64,000 nucleotides of DNA from Candidatus Villigracilaceae bacterium. GTDB taxonomy: Bacteria > Chloroflexota > Anaerolineae > Anaerolineales > Villigracilaceae. Shown piece after piece: positions 8,211 to 16,998 of the stretch (positions are counted from its first letter, which is position 1; each line of letters starts with the position of its first letter). Location: positions 62,001-126,000 of the forward strand of contig JAPKMP010000008.1 of assembly GCA_026645935.1 (NCBI GenBank). Reading direction: 5' to 3'. The notes under the pieces are model-generated. The model saw only the letters and a program-made list of their open reading frames with translations. It had not been told where the DNA came from and did no database searches. The position numbers and the translations under genes are program-made.

Positions 8211-9458
8211 TTAACCGACAACTTCGACTTCAGGAATGGGAATGACAAACTTCCCTCCCCATTCACGAATATAAGCCATTTGTGACATGATCTCGTCTTT
8301 GAGATTCCAAGGCAGGATCAATACATAAACCGGTTTTGTCTCGCGTATCTTTTCCACCGGATAGATCGGGATGTGGGTTCCGGGCAGGAATTTACCCTGC
8401 TTATACGGATTGCGGTCAACGGTGTATTCGAGAAAATCGGTTCGAATGCCGCAATAATTCAGCAGGGTATTACCTTTACCAGGCGCGCCATACCCAGCGA
8501 TTGTTTTGCCTGCACGCCGGGCTTCGATCAAAAAATCAAGAAGTTTCCGTTTGGTCTCTTTTACCTGCTCTCCGAAGGCGGCGTACGTCTCCAGGTTCAT
8601 AAAGCCGGCGCTGATTTCTCTCGCGTGCAATTCGCGCGCCCTTTCACTAACCAGAAGCGAATCGTTTTCGACATGGCGCGCATATATCCGGAGAGAGCCA
8701 CCATGCGAGGGAAGTTCCTCTACATCGAATAAAGTCAACCCATGCGCCGAAAATATCTTTTCCGTGGAAATAAAACTGAAATAGGAGAAATGCTCGTGGT
8801 AGATCGTGTCGAACTGATTTTCCTCCATTAATCGCATCAAGTGAGGGAATTCGATGGTGATGACGCCGCCGGGCTTGAGAAGGGTCTTCAGCCCTGCGAC
8901 AAAATCATTGATATCAGGGACCTGGGCCAGCACGTTATTTCCAGTAATCAGGTCTGCCATACTGCCTTTAGATCGCAAATGCCGGGCTAGTCCCAACCCG
9001 AAGAATTCTGTCAACGTGGGAACGCCTCTCTCTACGGCGACTTTGGCGACATTTTTAGCGGGCTCTATGCCAAGCACTGGAACCTTTTCTTCCACAAAGT
9101 ATTGGAGCAAATAGCCGTCATTGCTGGCAACTTCGACGACAAAACTTTCCCGCCCCAAATTGAAGCGCTCTATCATAAGCCGGGTGTATTCCTTGGCATG
9201 CTTGAGCCAGGTATCCGCGTAAGAGGAGAAATAGGCATATTCTGTGAAAATATCCTCCGGGCTGACATACTCCTCCAATTGAACGAGGAAACAGTTCCCG
9301 CATACGAATACATGCAGAGGATAGAACGGTTCCATCTGGTTGAGTTCACCTGGACCAAGAACACTCTGACACAACGGTGACTTGCCCAAATCCACGAAGG
9401 TGAAGCGGAGGGGATGTCCGCAGAAACGACATTTGCTCGAGTTATTCGTCTGATTCAT
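8211..9458 (-). CDS. SAM-dependent sugar C-methyltransferase (NovU/TylCIII type)
   Basis: 415-residue three-domain methyltransferase. The N-terminal zinc-binding domain has CRFCG at about residue 10 and CGNC near residue 53. The SAM-binding core has VVEVASNDGYLL and GNNVLAQVPD, and is followed by FEHF-like IYHEHFSYFS, the catalytic HEHF motif of sugar C-methyltransferases. The C-terminal domain (YGAPGKGNTLLNYCG) is the Methyltransf_14 part. Characterised relatives methylate C-3 or C-5 of NDP-4-keto-deoxysugars. Its ATG directly follows the stop codon of the upstream SDR (TAAATG), so the two genes are translationally coupled. Confidence 0.88.
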   Translation of the reverse strand: MNQTNNSSKCRFCGHPLRFTFVDLGKSPLCQSVLGPGELNQMEPFYPLHVFVCGNCFLVQLEEYVSPEDIFTEYAYFSSYADTWLKHAKEYTRLMIERFNLGRESFVVEVASNDGYLLQYFVEEKVPVLGIEPAKNVAKVAVERGVPTLTEFFGLGLARHLRSKGSMADLITGNNVLAQVPDINDFVAGLKTLLKPGGVITIEFPHLMRLMEENQFDTIYHEHFSYFSFISTEKIFSAHGLTLFDVEELPSHGGSLRIYARHVENDSLLVSERARELHAREISAGFMNLETYAAFGEQVKETKRKLLDFLIEARRAGKTIAGYGAPGKGNTLLNYCGIRTDFLEYTVDRNPYKQGKFLPGTHIPIYPVEKIRETKPVYVLILPWNLKDEIMSQMAYIREWGGKFVIPIPEVEVVG

Positions 9459-10496
9459 TTAGGCTTCAACCTTCGTCCAACGCAGGGTTGAGTCCAGCGA
9501 ACCGCTGCTCAACAATTGTTTGATATGGTCGATGCGCTTGTATTTCGGACCTTCGAACTCATCCAGTTTCAAATCCACTTGACGGTAGGCTTCGTAGAGT
9601 TCCTGCGCGCCTTTTCGGGCATCCCATTGCGGCTGGAACTCGGGCAATTTTTCGGAAATCTTGGTAAAGTCCACGCGGTAGGTACGCTTGTCGGGACCGG
9701 CATCCTGCGCGTACTCGATCTCACAGCCTGGCACGGTCTCCTTGACGATGTCCGCCAGGTCGCGGATGCGGTAATTCTGGTCGTTGCGCCCAACGTTGAA
9801 GGCCTGATTATGGATGATCTCGCGCGGGGCGTTGAGGGCGGCGATGAAAGCGCGGGAAATATCCTCGATATGGATGATCGGTCGCCAAGGCGTGCCATCG
9901 CTTTTGATGAACACCTTGCCTGTGGAATACGCCCACGCCACAAGGTTGTTCAACACGATATCGAAGCGCAAACGCGGCGAGACGCCGTATGCCGTGGCAT
10001 TGCGTAAAAAGACGGGGCTGAAGTTGTCGTCCGCCAACTGCGCCACATCGCGTTCGACAAACACCTTCGACTCGCCATACGGCGTTACGGGATTGAACTC
10101 CGCCTCCTCGGTCAACATGCGGTCATCCGCCGCCGCACCGTAGGTACTGCACGACGATGAGAAGATGTAACGCGGCACGCCGACCTGATTGGCAAGTTTC
10201 GCCAGTTTGACCGATGCGTGGTAATTGATGTCGTAAGTCAGAGCAGGATTCAAGTTGCCAAGCGGATCATTCGACAACGCCGCCAGATGCATCACAGCAT
10301 CGAACCCTTCCAAATCAGCCACGTCAATATCCCGAATGTCTTTCCGCATCGCCCCGACTTTCGGCATGCCACCACCAAATGTGCAGCGCTCGTAAAGGTC
10401 GCTGTCCAGCCCCATGACTTCGTGCCCATCGGCTTGCAGCATTGGGACAAGAACTGTGCCGATGTAGCCTCTATGACCCGTTACCAGTATTTTCAT
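9459..10496 (-). CDS. NAD-dependent epimerase/dehydratase (extended SDR)
   Basis: 345-residue extended SDR acting on nucleotide sugars. The N-terminal glycine motif is TGHRGYIG, the serine region is FSSSCSTYG, the catalytic pair is in YGESK, and the substrate-side segment HIEDISRAF is typical. It could be a 4-epimerase, a 4-reductase or a dehydratase; sequence alone does not decide, and it does not look like a clear RfbG 4,6-dehydratase. It is the first gene of the six-gene minus-strand operon down to 4325. The ATG at 10496 has GGAG six bases ahead; a longer frame upstream lacks such a site. Confidence 0.85.
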   Translation of the reverse strand: MKILVTGHRGYIGTVLVPMLQADGHEVMGLDSDLYERCTFGGGMPKVGAMRKDIRDIDVADLEGFDAVMHLAALSNDPLGNLNPALTYDINYHASVKLAKLANQVGVPRYIFSSSCSTYGAAADDRMLTEEAEFNPVTPYGESKVFVERDVAQLADDNFSPVFLRNATAYGVSPRLRFDIVLNNLVAWAYSTGKVFIKSDGTPWRPIIHIEDISRAFIAALNAPREIIHNQAFNVGRNDQNYRIRDLADIVKETVPGCEIEYAQDAGPDKRTYRVDFTKISEKLPEFQPQWDARKGAQELYEAYRQVDLKLDEFEGPKYKRIDHIKQLLSSGSLDSTLRWTKVEA

Positions 10497-10590
10497 TTTT
10501 TGCTCCAACTTTCGTTTTTCGTTATGCACAAATTTCCTTTGTCATTTACGAACCAAGAGAACCGCATCCACCCACGACGGGCCTTACCAT

Positions 10591-10596
10591 ATTATA
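10591..10596 (-). promoter_or_regulatory. -10 box of the sugar-modification operon
   Basis: TATAAT on the minus strand. No strong -35 hexamer is visible 16-18 bases upstream. It would give a leader of about 88 bases. Confidence 0.4.
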
Positions 10597-10773
10597 TCTT
10601 TTCTGTATCATCTAAAGTGACTAACAAGCCTTGACTGAACTTTTCTTTTTATGACGCCAAGCCAGACTCCCTCACATGAAATTCTGCATATTTCAAAAGG
10701 ATTCTGTAATTATACGCGCAAGCTACATGGAGAGCAAGAAAGGGATTTAACCCTGCGTGCCGCTTTTATTTCG

Positions 10774-10782
10774 TGCTATAAT
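10774..10782 (+). promoter_or_regulatory. Extended -10 promoter for the GT14 gene at 10952
   Basis: TGC directly followed by TATAAT. An extended -10 element can work without a good -35. Transcription from here would give a leader of roughly 160 bases with the inverted repeat at 10796-10860. Confidence 0.45.
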
Positions 10783-10951
10783 CACATTCACGTCTCGGGT
10801 ATCCCCAATGGCAGAATAATAAATATCGCACCCAATCGATGCGCGCCCGGGGAATACCCGAAGATGCCATTGTTTGCACACCTAATTCCTGCATTTAAAC
10901 TTCTCGAATGTCCTTTACAGGCCTGTCGAAAACTAATTCCATGGAACGTTG

Positions 10952-11884
10952 ATGAGACTTGCTTATATTATCGTATCGCATTTTAATTTGGAGCAAACCC
11001 TGCGGTTATTCAACAGATTGAACCATAAACAATCCTATTTTGTGTTTCACATTTCAAAAAAATGCGAACCGCATTATTACGAAAAGCTTCGCGAGGCACT
11101 CAAGGGTCACGAAAATTGCATTTTTTCAAAACGCAGCAATGTCATATGGGGCGAATTCAGCCTTGTCCAGGCTGTGCTAAATTCAATCGACACACTAATT
11201 GAAAGCAATGTTGACTTCGAATACGCCTTTCTCCTTAGCGGACAGTGCTACCCCATAAAATCGCGCGAGCAAATAGTTCAAACATTGAGTATCAACCGGG
11301 GAAAGCAGTATTTGGAGATCATTCCGTTCAGCGAACTAAATCATATCAGTCACTGGATGGAAACATATCATGTCTGGGTGGGAAAGAGGCATTTTTTACA
11401 TCCGAATCAACGATCAGACAACTTATTAATCGCTATATATAATTTCATTTTTTCTCTCTTCATCTCGAAAAATCGAAAGTTGCCGGAGAACTTCGTACCC
11501 TATAAGGGATCAACTTGGTGGGCTCTTACCAAGGATTGCATCGAGTTTTTACACCGGCAGCATCACTCACCAGACGGGAAAAAAATCATCAAATATTACA
11601 AGCATACATGGCATCCAGCGGAATTATATATTCAGACCGTTCTAATGAATTCAGCATACAGAGAAAGCATCATCAATAACGACTTAAGATTTATCCTCTG
11701 GCCGGAAAAAGACGAAGGTCATCCAAATATACTAACCGAAGCCAACTACAAAGATATAATATCAAGCGATCGTCTCTTCGCACGAAAATTCGATCCTCAG
11801 ATTGATGCGACGATTTTGGATTTAATCGATAAGAAAATAGCAGGTCTGAATACTTTGGAATCGGGGCTTGGGGGATCCGGTTAA
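10952..11884 (+). CDS. Beta-1,6-N-acetylglucosaminyltransferase-like GT14 (Branch domain), paralogue
   Basis: 310-residue GT14 protein. It shares with the protein at 4325-5230 the MRxxYII start, LLSGQCYP near residue 95, the VWVGKRHF/FWVGSRHF segment, the STWWALTKDC segment and the EGHPNILT stretch near the end, so the two are clear paralogues. It presumably adds a branch sugar to the same or a related glycan. Codon use is more AT-rich than in the minus-strand copy. The ATG at 10952 is preferred; an in-frame TTG lies one codon upstream. It is the first of the plus-strand run of glycan genes. Confidence 0.83.
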   Translation: MRLAYIIVSHFNLEQTLRLFNRLNHKQSYFVFHISKKCEPHYYEKLREALKGHENCIFSKRSNVIWGEFSLVQAVLNSIDTLIESNVDFEYAFLLSGQCYPIKSREQIVQTLSINRGKQYLEIIPFSELNHISHWMETYHVWVGKRHFLHPNQRSDNLLIAIYNFIFSLFISKNRKLPENFVPYKGSTWWALTKDCIEFLHRQHHSPDGKKIIKYYKHTWHPAELYIQTVLMNSAYRESIINNDLRFILWPEKDEGHPNILTEANYKDIISSDRLFARKFDPQIDATILDLIDKKIAGLNTLESGLGGSG

Positions 11885-11919
11885 TAATATTAATATTTAC
11901 AATTTTTCTTGAGGTATGA

Positions 11920-13362
11920 ATGAGGAAACAGAGGAATATTGAAATTCGTCCCCATTTCTTGATTGTTGGCCTAGTTTTATTGGGGATTATGCTTCAATCT
12001 TGTCAGACGAGCCAAATTACGCCCTCACCAAAGCCAGATCCTCAATCCACGCCTGTTCCCGACACAGGATACATATATTATGTCGATGGTCAACTTGGTT
12101 CTGATGCATATCCAGGTACGCAATCCAAACCCTGGCTCACGATCGGAAAAGCAGCCAGCACAATGCCAGAGGGCAGCACAGCCATCGTGCTCGAAGGTCA
12201 TTACCCCGAACGCGTGTACGTCTCACAACCCAACCTGACCTTTCAAGCCCAGGGTGAAGTCCTTATGCAGGGATTTTCGATCCAGGCAGATCACACAACC
12301 ATCACTGGCTTTACGATTGTGTCACTAACCGATGATGTACCGACCGGTATCGGCATCGATGTTCCAAAAGCAGGTTTTTGCATCATAGAAAACAATCGAT
12401 TCCTTTTCAACACATGGGGCGGCCTCCGCTTAATGGGCAGCCTAAACGACCCAGACGCCTCCCACGATTGCATTGTCCGTGATAATGTCTTCTTTCGCAA
12501 CGCGCTATATGCCGCCGAAATCATGGGGCAAAACCACCTGATCGAAAACAATGATGTGTCACACACCATCCAGCACCACCCCTGCTCCAGTTCCACTGCA
12601 CCCTGGCTTGATGCGGACGCCTTTCGCTTCCATGGCAGCGGGCATACCTTCCGCGGCAACTACATCCATGACATGACCTATGGACGCAAGGGCTTTGACA
12701 CCGCCTCTTGCAATCTCGAAACCCTGGGGGACCTGAGCATGGATTTCGTCTCCAACTCGCATATCGATTGTTTTCAGACCTATGACGGAGAGAGGATCGC
12801 CGGGCATGATATGCTGTTCGAAGCCAACCGCTGTGAATTGCCGCCAGCCAATGATTGGGTAGATGACTTCGGGGCAAAGGCGTTTCAATCTTCAGGCGAT
12901 GCCTACAATTTGACTTTCCAAAATAACTTGGTCGTTGCGGATTTTCTCTCGCTCTTTCTTGATGGTTGTCATGACATCACGATCGCCCATAACACTTTCA
13001 TTGGTTCCGGAGATTTTCATGCGCAGGGATTAAAGTTCGAAAATTGTACTGGAAATATTCTTATTAAGAACAATGTGTTGTACAAGCAGGAGAATGGCAT
13101 AGGGCACATTTGGAACATCAACACGCCGGTGAATGCAGGTTTCAACTGTATCTATCGCGAAAATGGCTCACCCTCTAGGCTCGCCGACCCCGGCGATGTC
13201 TGGGACATAGACCCGCAACTGGACAGTAATCATCGTTTATTACCCAATTCTCCCTGTATTGATGCCGGTACAGATATGGGTATCACGACCGACTTCGATG
13301 GCAATCCCAGGCCACAGGGGGCAGGGGTTGATATTGGTGCCTTTGAATTCGCTATCCAGTAA
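11920..13362 (+). CDS. Lipoprotein with right-handed beta-helix (choice-of-anchor Q type)
   Basis: 480 residues. The N-terminus has a hydrophobic segment ending in a lipobox (MLQSC, cysteine near residue 28), then a proline-rich linker. The body carries imperfect repeats typical of right-handed parallel beta-helix proteins (NosD/pectate-lyase-like): DGQLGSDAYPGTQSKPW at the start of the domain, and IENNRF, VRDNVFF, FEANRC and FQNNLV rungs. The C-terminal segment SPCIDAGTDMG...DIGAFEF is the choice-of-anchor Q signature. Such proteins often bind or cleave polysaccharides outside the cell; no catalytic residues can be assigned. The start has GAGG five bases ahead. Confidence 0.8.
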   Translation: MRKQRNIEIRPHFLIVGLVLLGIMLQSCQTSQITPSPKPDPQSTPVPDTGYIYYVDGQLGSDAYPGTQSKPWLTIGKAASTMPEGSTAIVLEGHYPERVYVSQPNLTFQAQGEVLMQGFSIQADHTTITGFTIVSLTDDVPTGIGIDVPKAGFCIIENNRFLFNTWGGLRLMGSLNDPDASHDCIVRDNVFFRNALYAAEIMGQNHLIENNDVSHTIQHHPCSSSTAPWLDADAFRFHGSGHTFRGNYIHDMTYGRKGFDTASCNLETLGDLSMDFVSNSHIDCFQTYDGERIAGHDMLFEANRCELPPANDWVDDFGAKAFQSSGDAYNLTFQNNLVVADFLSLFLDGCHDITIAHNTFIGSGDFHAQGLKFENCTGNILIKNNVLYKQENGIGHIWNINTPVNAGFNCIYRENGSPSRLADPGDVWDIDPQLDSNHRLLPNSPCIDAGTDMGITTDFDGNPRPQGAGVDIGAFEFAIQ

Positions 13363-14287
13363 AAAAATAAAGATTGATTGTAGAAATGGCAAATACCATG
13401 AACAGATAATTCTTACCGCAGGGCTACATGAAAAAAATTCTCATCCACAGTGTTGACTGCACAACTCTGCAGATTTGGTAAACTTCAGCACCTCACCGGA
13501 TCCAAAGTCACTGAGATCCAGTTATTGCATAGCCTTGGCTTCAGTGTTGCCCGTGTTTGGCGCAGGATTCAAGCGGTTTTATAATGCCGGCAAGTTAAGG
13601 CATTAGTATGAATATATAGTGCGGTGCGCTCGCCATAATCGGGCAATTTCTCCAAAATAGTAAGAAATATCCTAATCAAGAGTTCCAGTTGAACCTTGCG
13701 TCGGACAAGCCGTTTTTGGTTTGAGAAAGGCTAATTTCCAAAATTGCTGGGCGTCAGCATCTTTAAACGCAGGTTAGACCAAATAGCCGATTTGTTCCCG
13801 ACCTTATTTCTCCGATTAGGGGTAATTATTGATGAACGTGTTCATTCAGAAAGGTTTTTCCTGCTGCCAAAATCATTTATCGCATCGACAAGGTAAATGA
13901 CTGCCAGCCGATTAACAGAAGTCTAATGGAATGAGGAATGCCGACAGGAACACAAGAAGTAATAAATATTGTTAGGGAAAAACCGCTTTGTTACCGGTTA
14001 TATCAAATTAGAACCAGCCTTCCAGATCAACGCCTAAACCTGGGAGTACATGTTTCCTATGAGAAGCACGAGACCAGTTACCTAAAGCTTTATTGATTTT
14101 CCTTTCCCAATCGAGCTTTATCGACCTCTTTGTCAGTTGCCGTAGTACCAGAAAAATATGAGGGCTTTTCACCAAGAGCTCGTTTTACACATCCTGATAT
14201 TACCGTACCATGGCAAATCCTAATAACCTATTATTACGTGAGTTCCAACAAAAACTTGCTAGTGTATAATCAAAGAAGGAGACAGTC
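13363..14287. other. Gene-poor spacer of about 925 bp, probably decayed DNA
   Basis: No intact gene is seen on either strand. Between about 13455 and 13585 a plus-strand frame reads FGKLQHLTGSKVTEIQLLHS and then VARVWRRIQAVL before a stop. It looks like part of a former protein, possibly a transposase, but I cannot assign a family. The last 25 bases hold a TATAAT (14265-14270) and a GGAG site for the next gene. The rest is AT-rich and stop-dense. Confidence 0.4.
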
Positions 14288-15049
14288 GTGCAACCAATAA
14301 AAAACTATATTAAGCGCTCTCCCCTGTATGGGTTCATCAAGTGGTATCGAGTAAAAAAGGAGGCTATACTATGGACGGCTCACGACCAAATAATGTTGGA
14401 TTTCTATTCACTGTTCATTTCCCGCGGCGCACTTTGTTTCGACGTAGGCGCGAACACTGGCAACAGAGTAAAAATCTTTCTCAAATTACAAGCCAATGTC
14501 ATAGCTATCGAACCTCAAAATGAATGCGTAAACATACTCAGAACGGGTTACGGGAACAATAAGCATCTAACGATAATTCAAAAGGCGATTGGAGAATCAG
14601 AGGGTGAAGCCGAAATAATGATAAGCAACGCCAGATCCATTTCATCACTGTCCCAAGAGTGGGTGGAAGCCGTTAGAAAGAGCGGGAGATTTAGCGAGTA
14701 TAGTTGGAACATGAAACAAATCGTTCCATTGACCACACTCGATAGGTTGATAGAGCAATATGGAACACCATCTTTTATCAAAATTGATGTTGAAGGTTTT
14801 GAATATCAAGTTATAAAGGGGTTATCCCAACCTGTGAAGGCGCTTTCTCTAGAGTTCACTCCAGAATTCATCGAGTCTACGTTCAAGTGCTTTAATCACC
14901 TTCAACGACTTGGTGATATTCAATTAAATTATTCATTAGGGGAGACCATGCAATTCGTTTTGGCGAAATGGGTGACTCCGAAGGAAATGGTTGGGATTCT
15001 TTCAAGGCTCAGAGAAGTTGGAGACGTGTATATAAGATTCGCATCATAG
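14288..15049 (+). CDS. FkbM family methyltransferase
   Basis: 253-residue SAM-dependent methyltransferase of the FkbM family. The SAM-binding motif is CFDVGANTGNRV near residue 55, with the acidic ribose-binding residue in AIEPQNE. The conserved TTLDRL and FIKIDVEGFE segments follow near residues 150 and 165; the latter is diagnostic for the family. FkbM proteins O-methylate hydroxyls on secondary metabolites and surface glycans. It begins with GTG, supported by AAGGAG six bases upstream and by TATAAT at 14265-14270. It stands between two gene-poor spacers in the glycan region. Confidence 0.85.
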   Translation: MQPIKNYIKRSPLYGFIKWYRVKKEAILWTAHDQIMLDFYSLFISRGALCFDVGANTGNRVKIFLKLQANVIAIEPQNECVNILRTGYGNNKHLTIIQKAIGESEGEAEIMISNARSISSLSQEWVEAVRKSGRFSEYSWNMKQIVPLTTLDRLIEQYGTPSFIKIDVEGFEYQVIKGLSQPVKALSLEFTPEFIESTFKCFNHLQRLGDIQLNYSLGETMQFVLAKWVTPKEMVGILSRLREVGDVYIRFAS

Positions 15050-15736
15050 TGCCAAAGGCATACTACAATTGCAGGATCGCGTAAAACGAGGTAACCGGAG
15101 CAAGTTAGGATAAGACAAGCAAAAATACGAATATTTCTGAATATCAAACCCGATCAGTCTGGAAACGGGTCCAAAATTATCGCAGATTGGTGGGGATTAT
15201 TAGGAAAAATCATTACCACGTCTAAGTGCAGTCGTAGCAAATCTGAGTGATTGACGGGTGCAAGCGAGAATAAAACAATTGAAGAACGAACTTTCATTAA
15301 AGAAGAGTACAACCGATTGAGTTGCAGTATGCATATTTTTAAAAGTGGAGAAAGGATTTCGGTCAGTAGAAACGAGAACGTTGCGCCGTTTCTTTCAAGT
15401 CTGCCCCTTCTGCCAAGCGAGCCGGTGAGTTATAAGAGAATTTGTCGGGGAGCTTTAACAGTCTATTGCGGATAGTGCAAGCGCAAGCCTATAATCATTG
15501 CCGGGCGACTCAGGGTGAGCAAGAGGGCTTACTTGTTTTGGCCAAGCCCTGAAATTGCTGGATGCGGGGCATGGTGAAATAACCAACTCCTTTGACGAAC
15601 ATCAAAATTGTAACTTTATCAAAAGCTATAGCAACACAACCAAACTTTTCACCCATCGTTTATACAACGATCTCGATATTACGACCTTAGTAGTTGAGAC
15701 ATTTCACAAATAGCTCTTCGCAAGTATAATTAAAGT
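15050..15736. other. Gene-poor spacer of about 690 bp
   Basis: No supported gene on either strand; a 74-codon frame at 15251-15475 has no family features. AT-rich and stop-dense, like the spacer at 13363-14287, and likely the remains of deleted genes or mobile DNA. The right end carries the promoter of the next gene. Confidence 0.4.
15703..15730 (+). promoter_or_regulatory. Promoter of the GT4 gene at 15737 (leaderless)
   Basis: TTCACA (5 of 6 match to TTGACA), a 16-base spacer, and a perfect TATAAT ending at 15730. The ATG follows after six bases and there is no ribosome binding site, so the transcript would start at or next to the start codon. Confidence 0.6.
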
Positions 15737-16939
15737 ATGGATGCAAAAATAGGCTCCATTCCGCCTGCTCCTCACATAGCCTGGATTTATTGCGGCAGCC
15801 TCAAAGAAGCCTTGGACGCCGCCACTTTTCTTTCCACTACTCATGAGTTAAGAAAAATGGGATGGAAGGTCACACTTATCGCAGTTGGCCATCCTGGCCA
15901 AACTTTGATTCGCGATGTAGAAGTCTGCAACATTTCTAGGCCGGAGGTATATATGATCCGTCAGGCCATTTTTCATTGGCGCGTAGCAATAAAACTTTTT
16001 CGGCAACTCGAGACAACCGACATCCTGCTATTTCACGAACTGTCCGCGCCCTGGCTTCTGTTATTCCTGGCGTTCTTAAAGATTGGGGGAAGAAAACGTC
16101 CCTTGTTTATAATGGACACGCGCACCTTACCCATGGAGCCTGAAGATAAAGCATCCTGGAAAGAGCGGCTTAGAGGGGCATTTTCGCTTCAGATGAACGT
16201 TCTGGCCAATAGATTCTTTGACGGAAGAACAGCGATCACAAACCGGATGGCTGAGTCTTTGAAAATTCCACCGGAAAAACTATGGGGAGTCTGGCCATCA
16301 GGTGTTCAACTGGAAATCTTCTTGCAGACGACTCGGCGCAGGGATTTTTTACAACCTGATGAGCCCATCCATATCATTTACATCGGCTCTGTGTACCATG
16401 AGAGGAATTTATTGCCGCTTGCCAAAGCAGTGACGGAAGCCAATGCCGAGAAACATGTATTTACCTTTTCGATCGTCGGCGATGGAAATGCCCGATCTGA
16501 GTTGGAGGACTATTCAAGGGAAAAGGGAAGATTTGTTCACATTTATCAGCCCGTACCGCACGAGGAGATCCCTGTCTTATTATCCAAAGCCCATATAGGC
16601 GTACTGCCATTTCCCGATGAGGAGAAGTTTCGTGTCAGCAGTCCAATCAAGTTATTCGAATACATGGCAGCAGGAATGCCCGTTTTGGCAACCAAGATCG
16701 TATGTCATACAGACGTGATTGAAAATAACGATATCGCGTTCTGGGCTGAAAGTGCAGACCAGGATAGTTTGCTTAATGCTTTGAACCGGATAACAGAGAA
16801 TCGTGAAAAGCTTGCAGAAATGGGCAGACGCGCGGCTAGTCTCGCTCAAAGGTGGACATGGCAATCATCCGCTGACAAGCTTAAACGCGCAATCGAATAT
16901 GGTTTAAATGAGAATAGACCAAATCAAAAAGTTGTATAA
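15737..16939 (+). CDS. Glycosyltransferase family 4 (GT-B)
   Basis: 400-residue GT-B glycosyltransferase. The N-terminal acceptor domain ends near residue 200. The C-terminal donor domain has IYIGSVYHERNLLPL, a FSIVGDGNARSELEDY segment, and the conserved SPIKLFEYMAAGMPVLAT motif, whose glutamate contacts the nucleotide sugar. It probably extends a lipid-linked repeat on the cytoplasmic face of the membrane. The sugar is unknown. It starts directly after a strong promoter without a Shine-Dalgarno sequence. Confidence 0.85.
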   Translation: MDAKIGSIPPAPHIAWIYCGSLKEALDAATFLSTTHELRKMGWKVTLIAVGHPGQTLIRDVEVCNISRPEVYMIRQAIFHWRVAIKLFRQLETTDILLFHELSAPWLLLFLAFLKIGGRKRPLFIMDTRTLPMEPEDKASWKERLRGAFSLQMNVLANRFFDGRTAITNRMAESLKIPPEKLWGVWPSGVQLEIFLQTTRRRDFLQPDEPIHIIYIGSVYHERNLLPLAKAVTEANAEKHVFTFSIVGDGNARSELEDYSREKGRFVHIYQPVPHEEIPVLLSKAHIGVLPFPDEEKFRVSSPIKLFEYMAAGMPVLATKIVCHTDVIENNDIAFWAESADQDSLLNALNRITENREKLAEMGRRAASLAQRWTWQSSADKLKRAIEYGLNENRPNQKVV

Positions 16940-16998
16940 TACCGGGCATTTAAATTTTTTCTCCGCGGTCGACCTGACATATAGGCATATCTAATAAT

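Larger units (their letters stand above)
10497..10951. other. Divergent intergenic region with promoters for both flanking operons
   Basis: 455 AT-rich bases between two divergent genes. A minus-strand TATAAT (10591-10596) lies about 95 bases before the SDR start. A plus-strand extended -10 element (TGC then TATAAT at 10777-10782) lies about 170 bases before the GT14 start. The plus-strand leader contains a long-range inverted repeat (10796-10806 with 10849-10860). A 111-codon open frame over the right part has no family features and is not called. Confidence 0.5.

Noticed and set aside
10651-10986. 111-codon plus-strand open frame in the divergent promoter region
   Set aside because: No family features, poor start context, overlaps the GT14 gene start and the likely leader; most likely chance.
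15251-15475. 74-codon plus-strand open frame in the spacer before the GT4 gene
   Set aside because: No domain, no ribosome binding site, AT-rich spacer.
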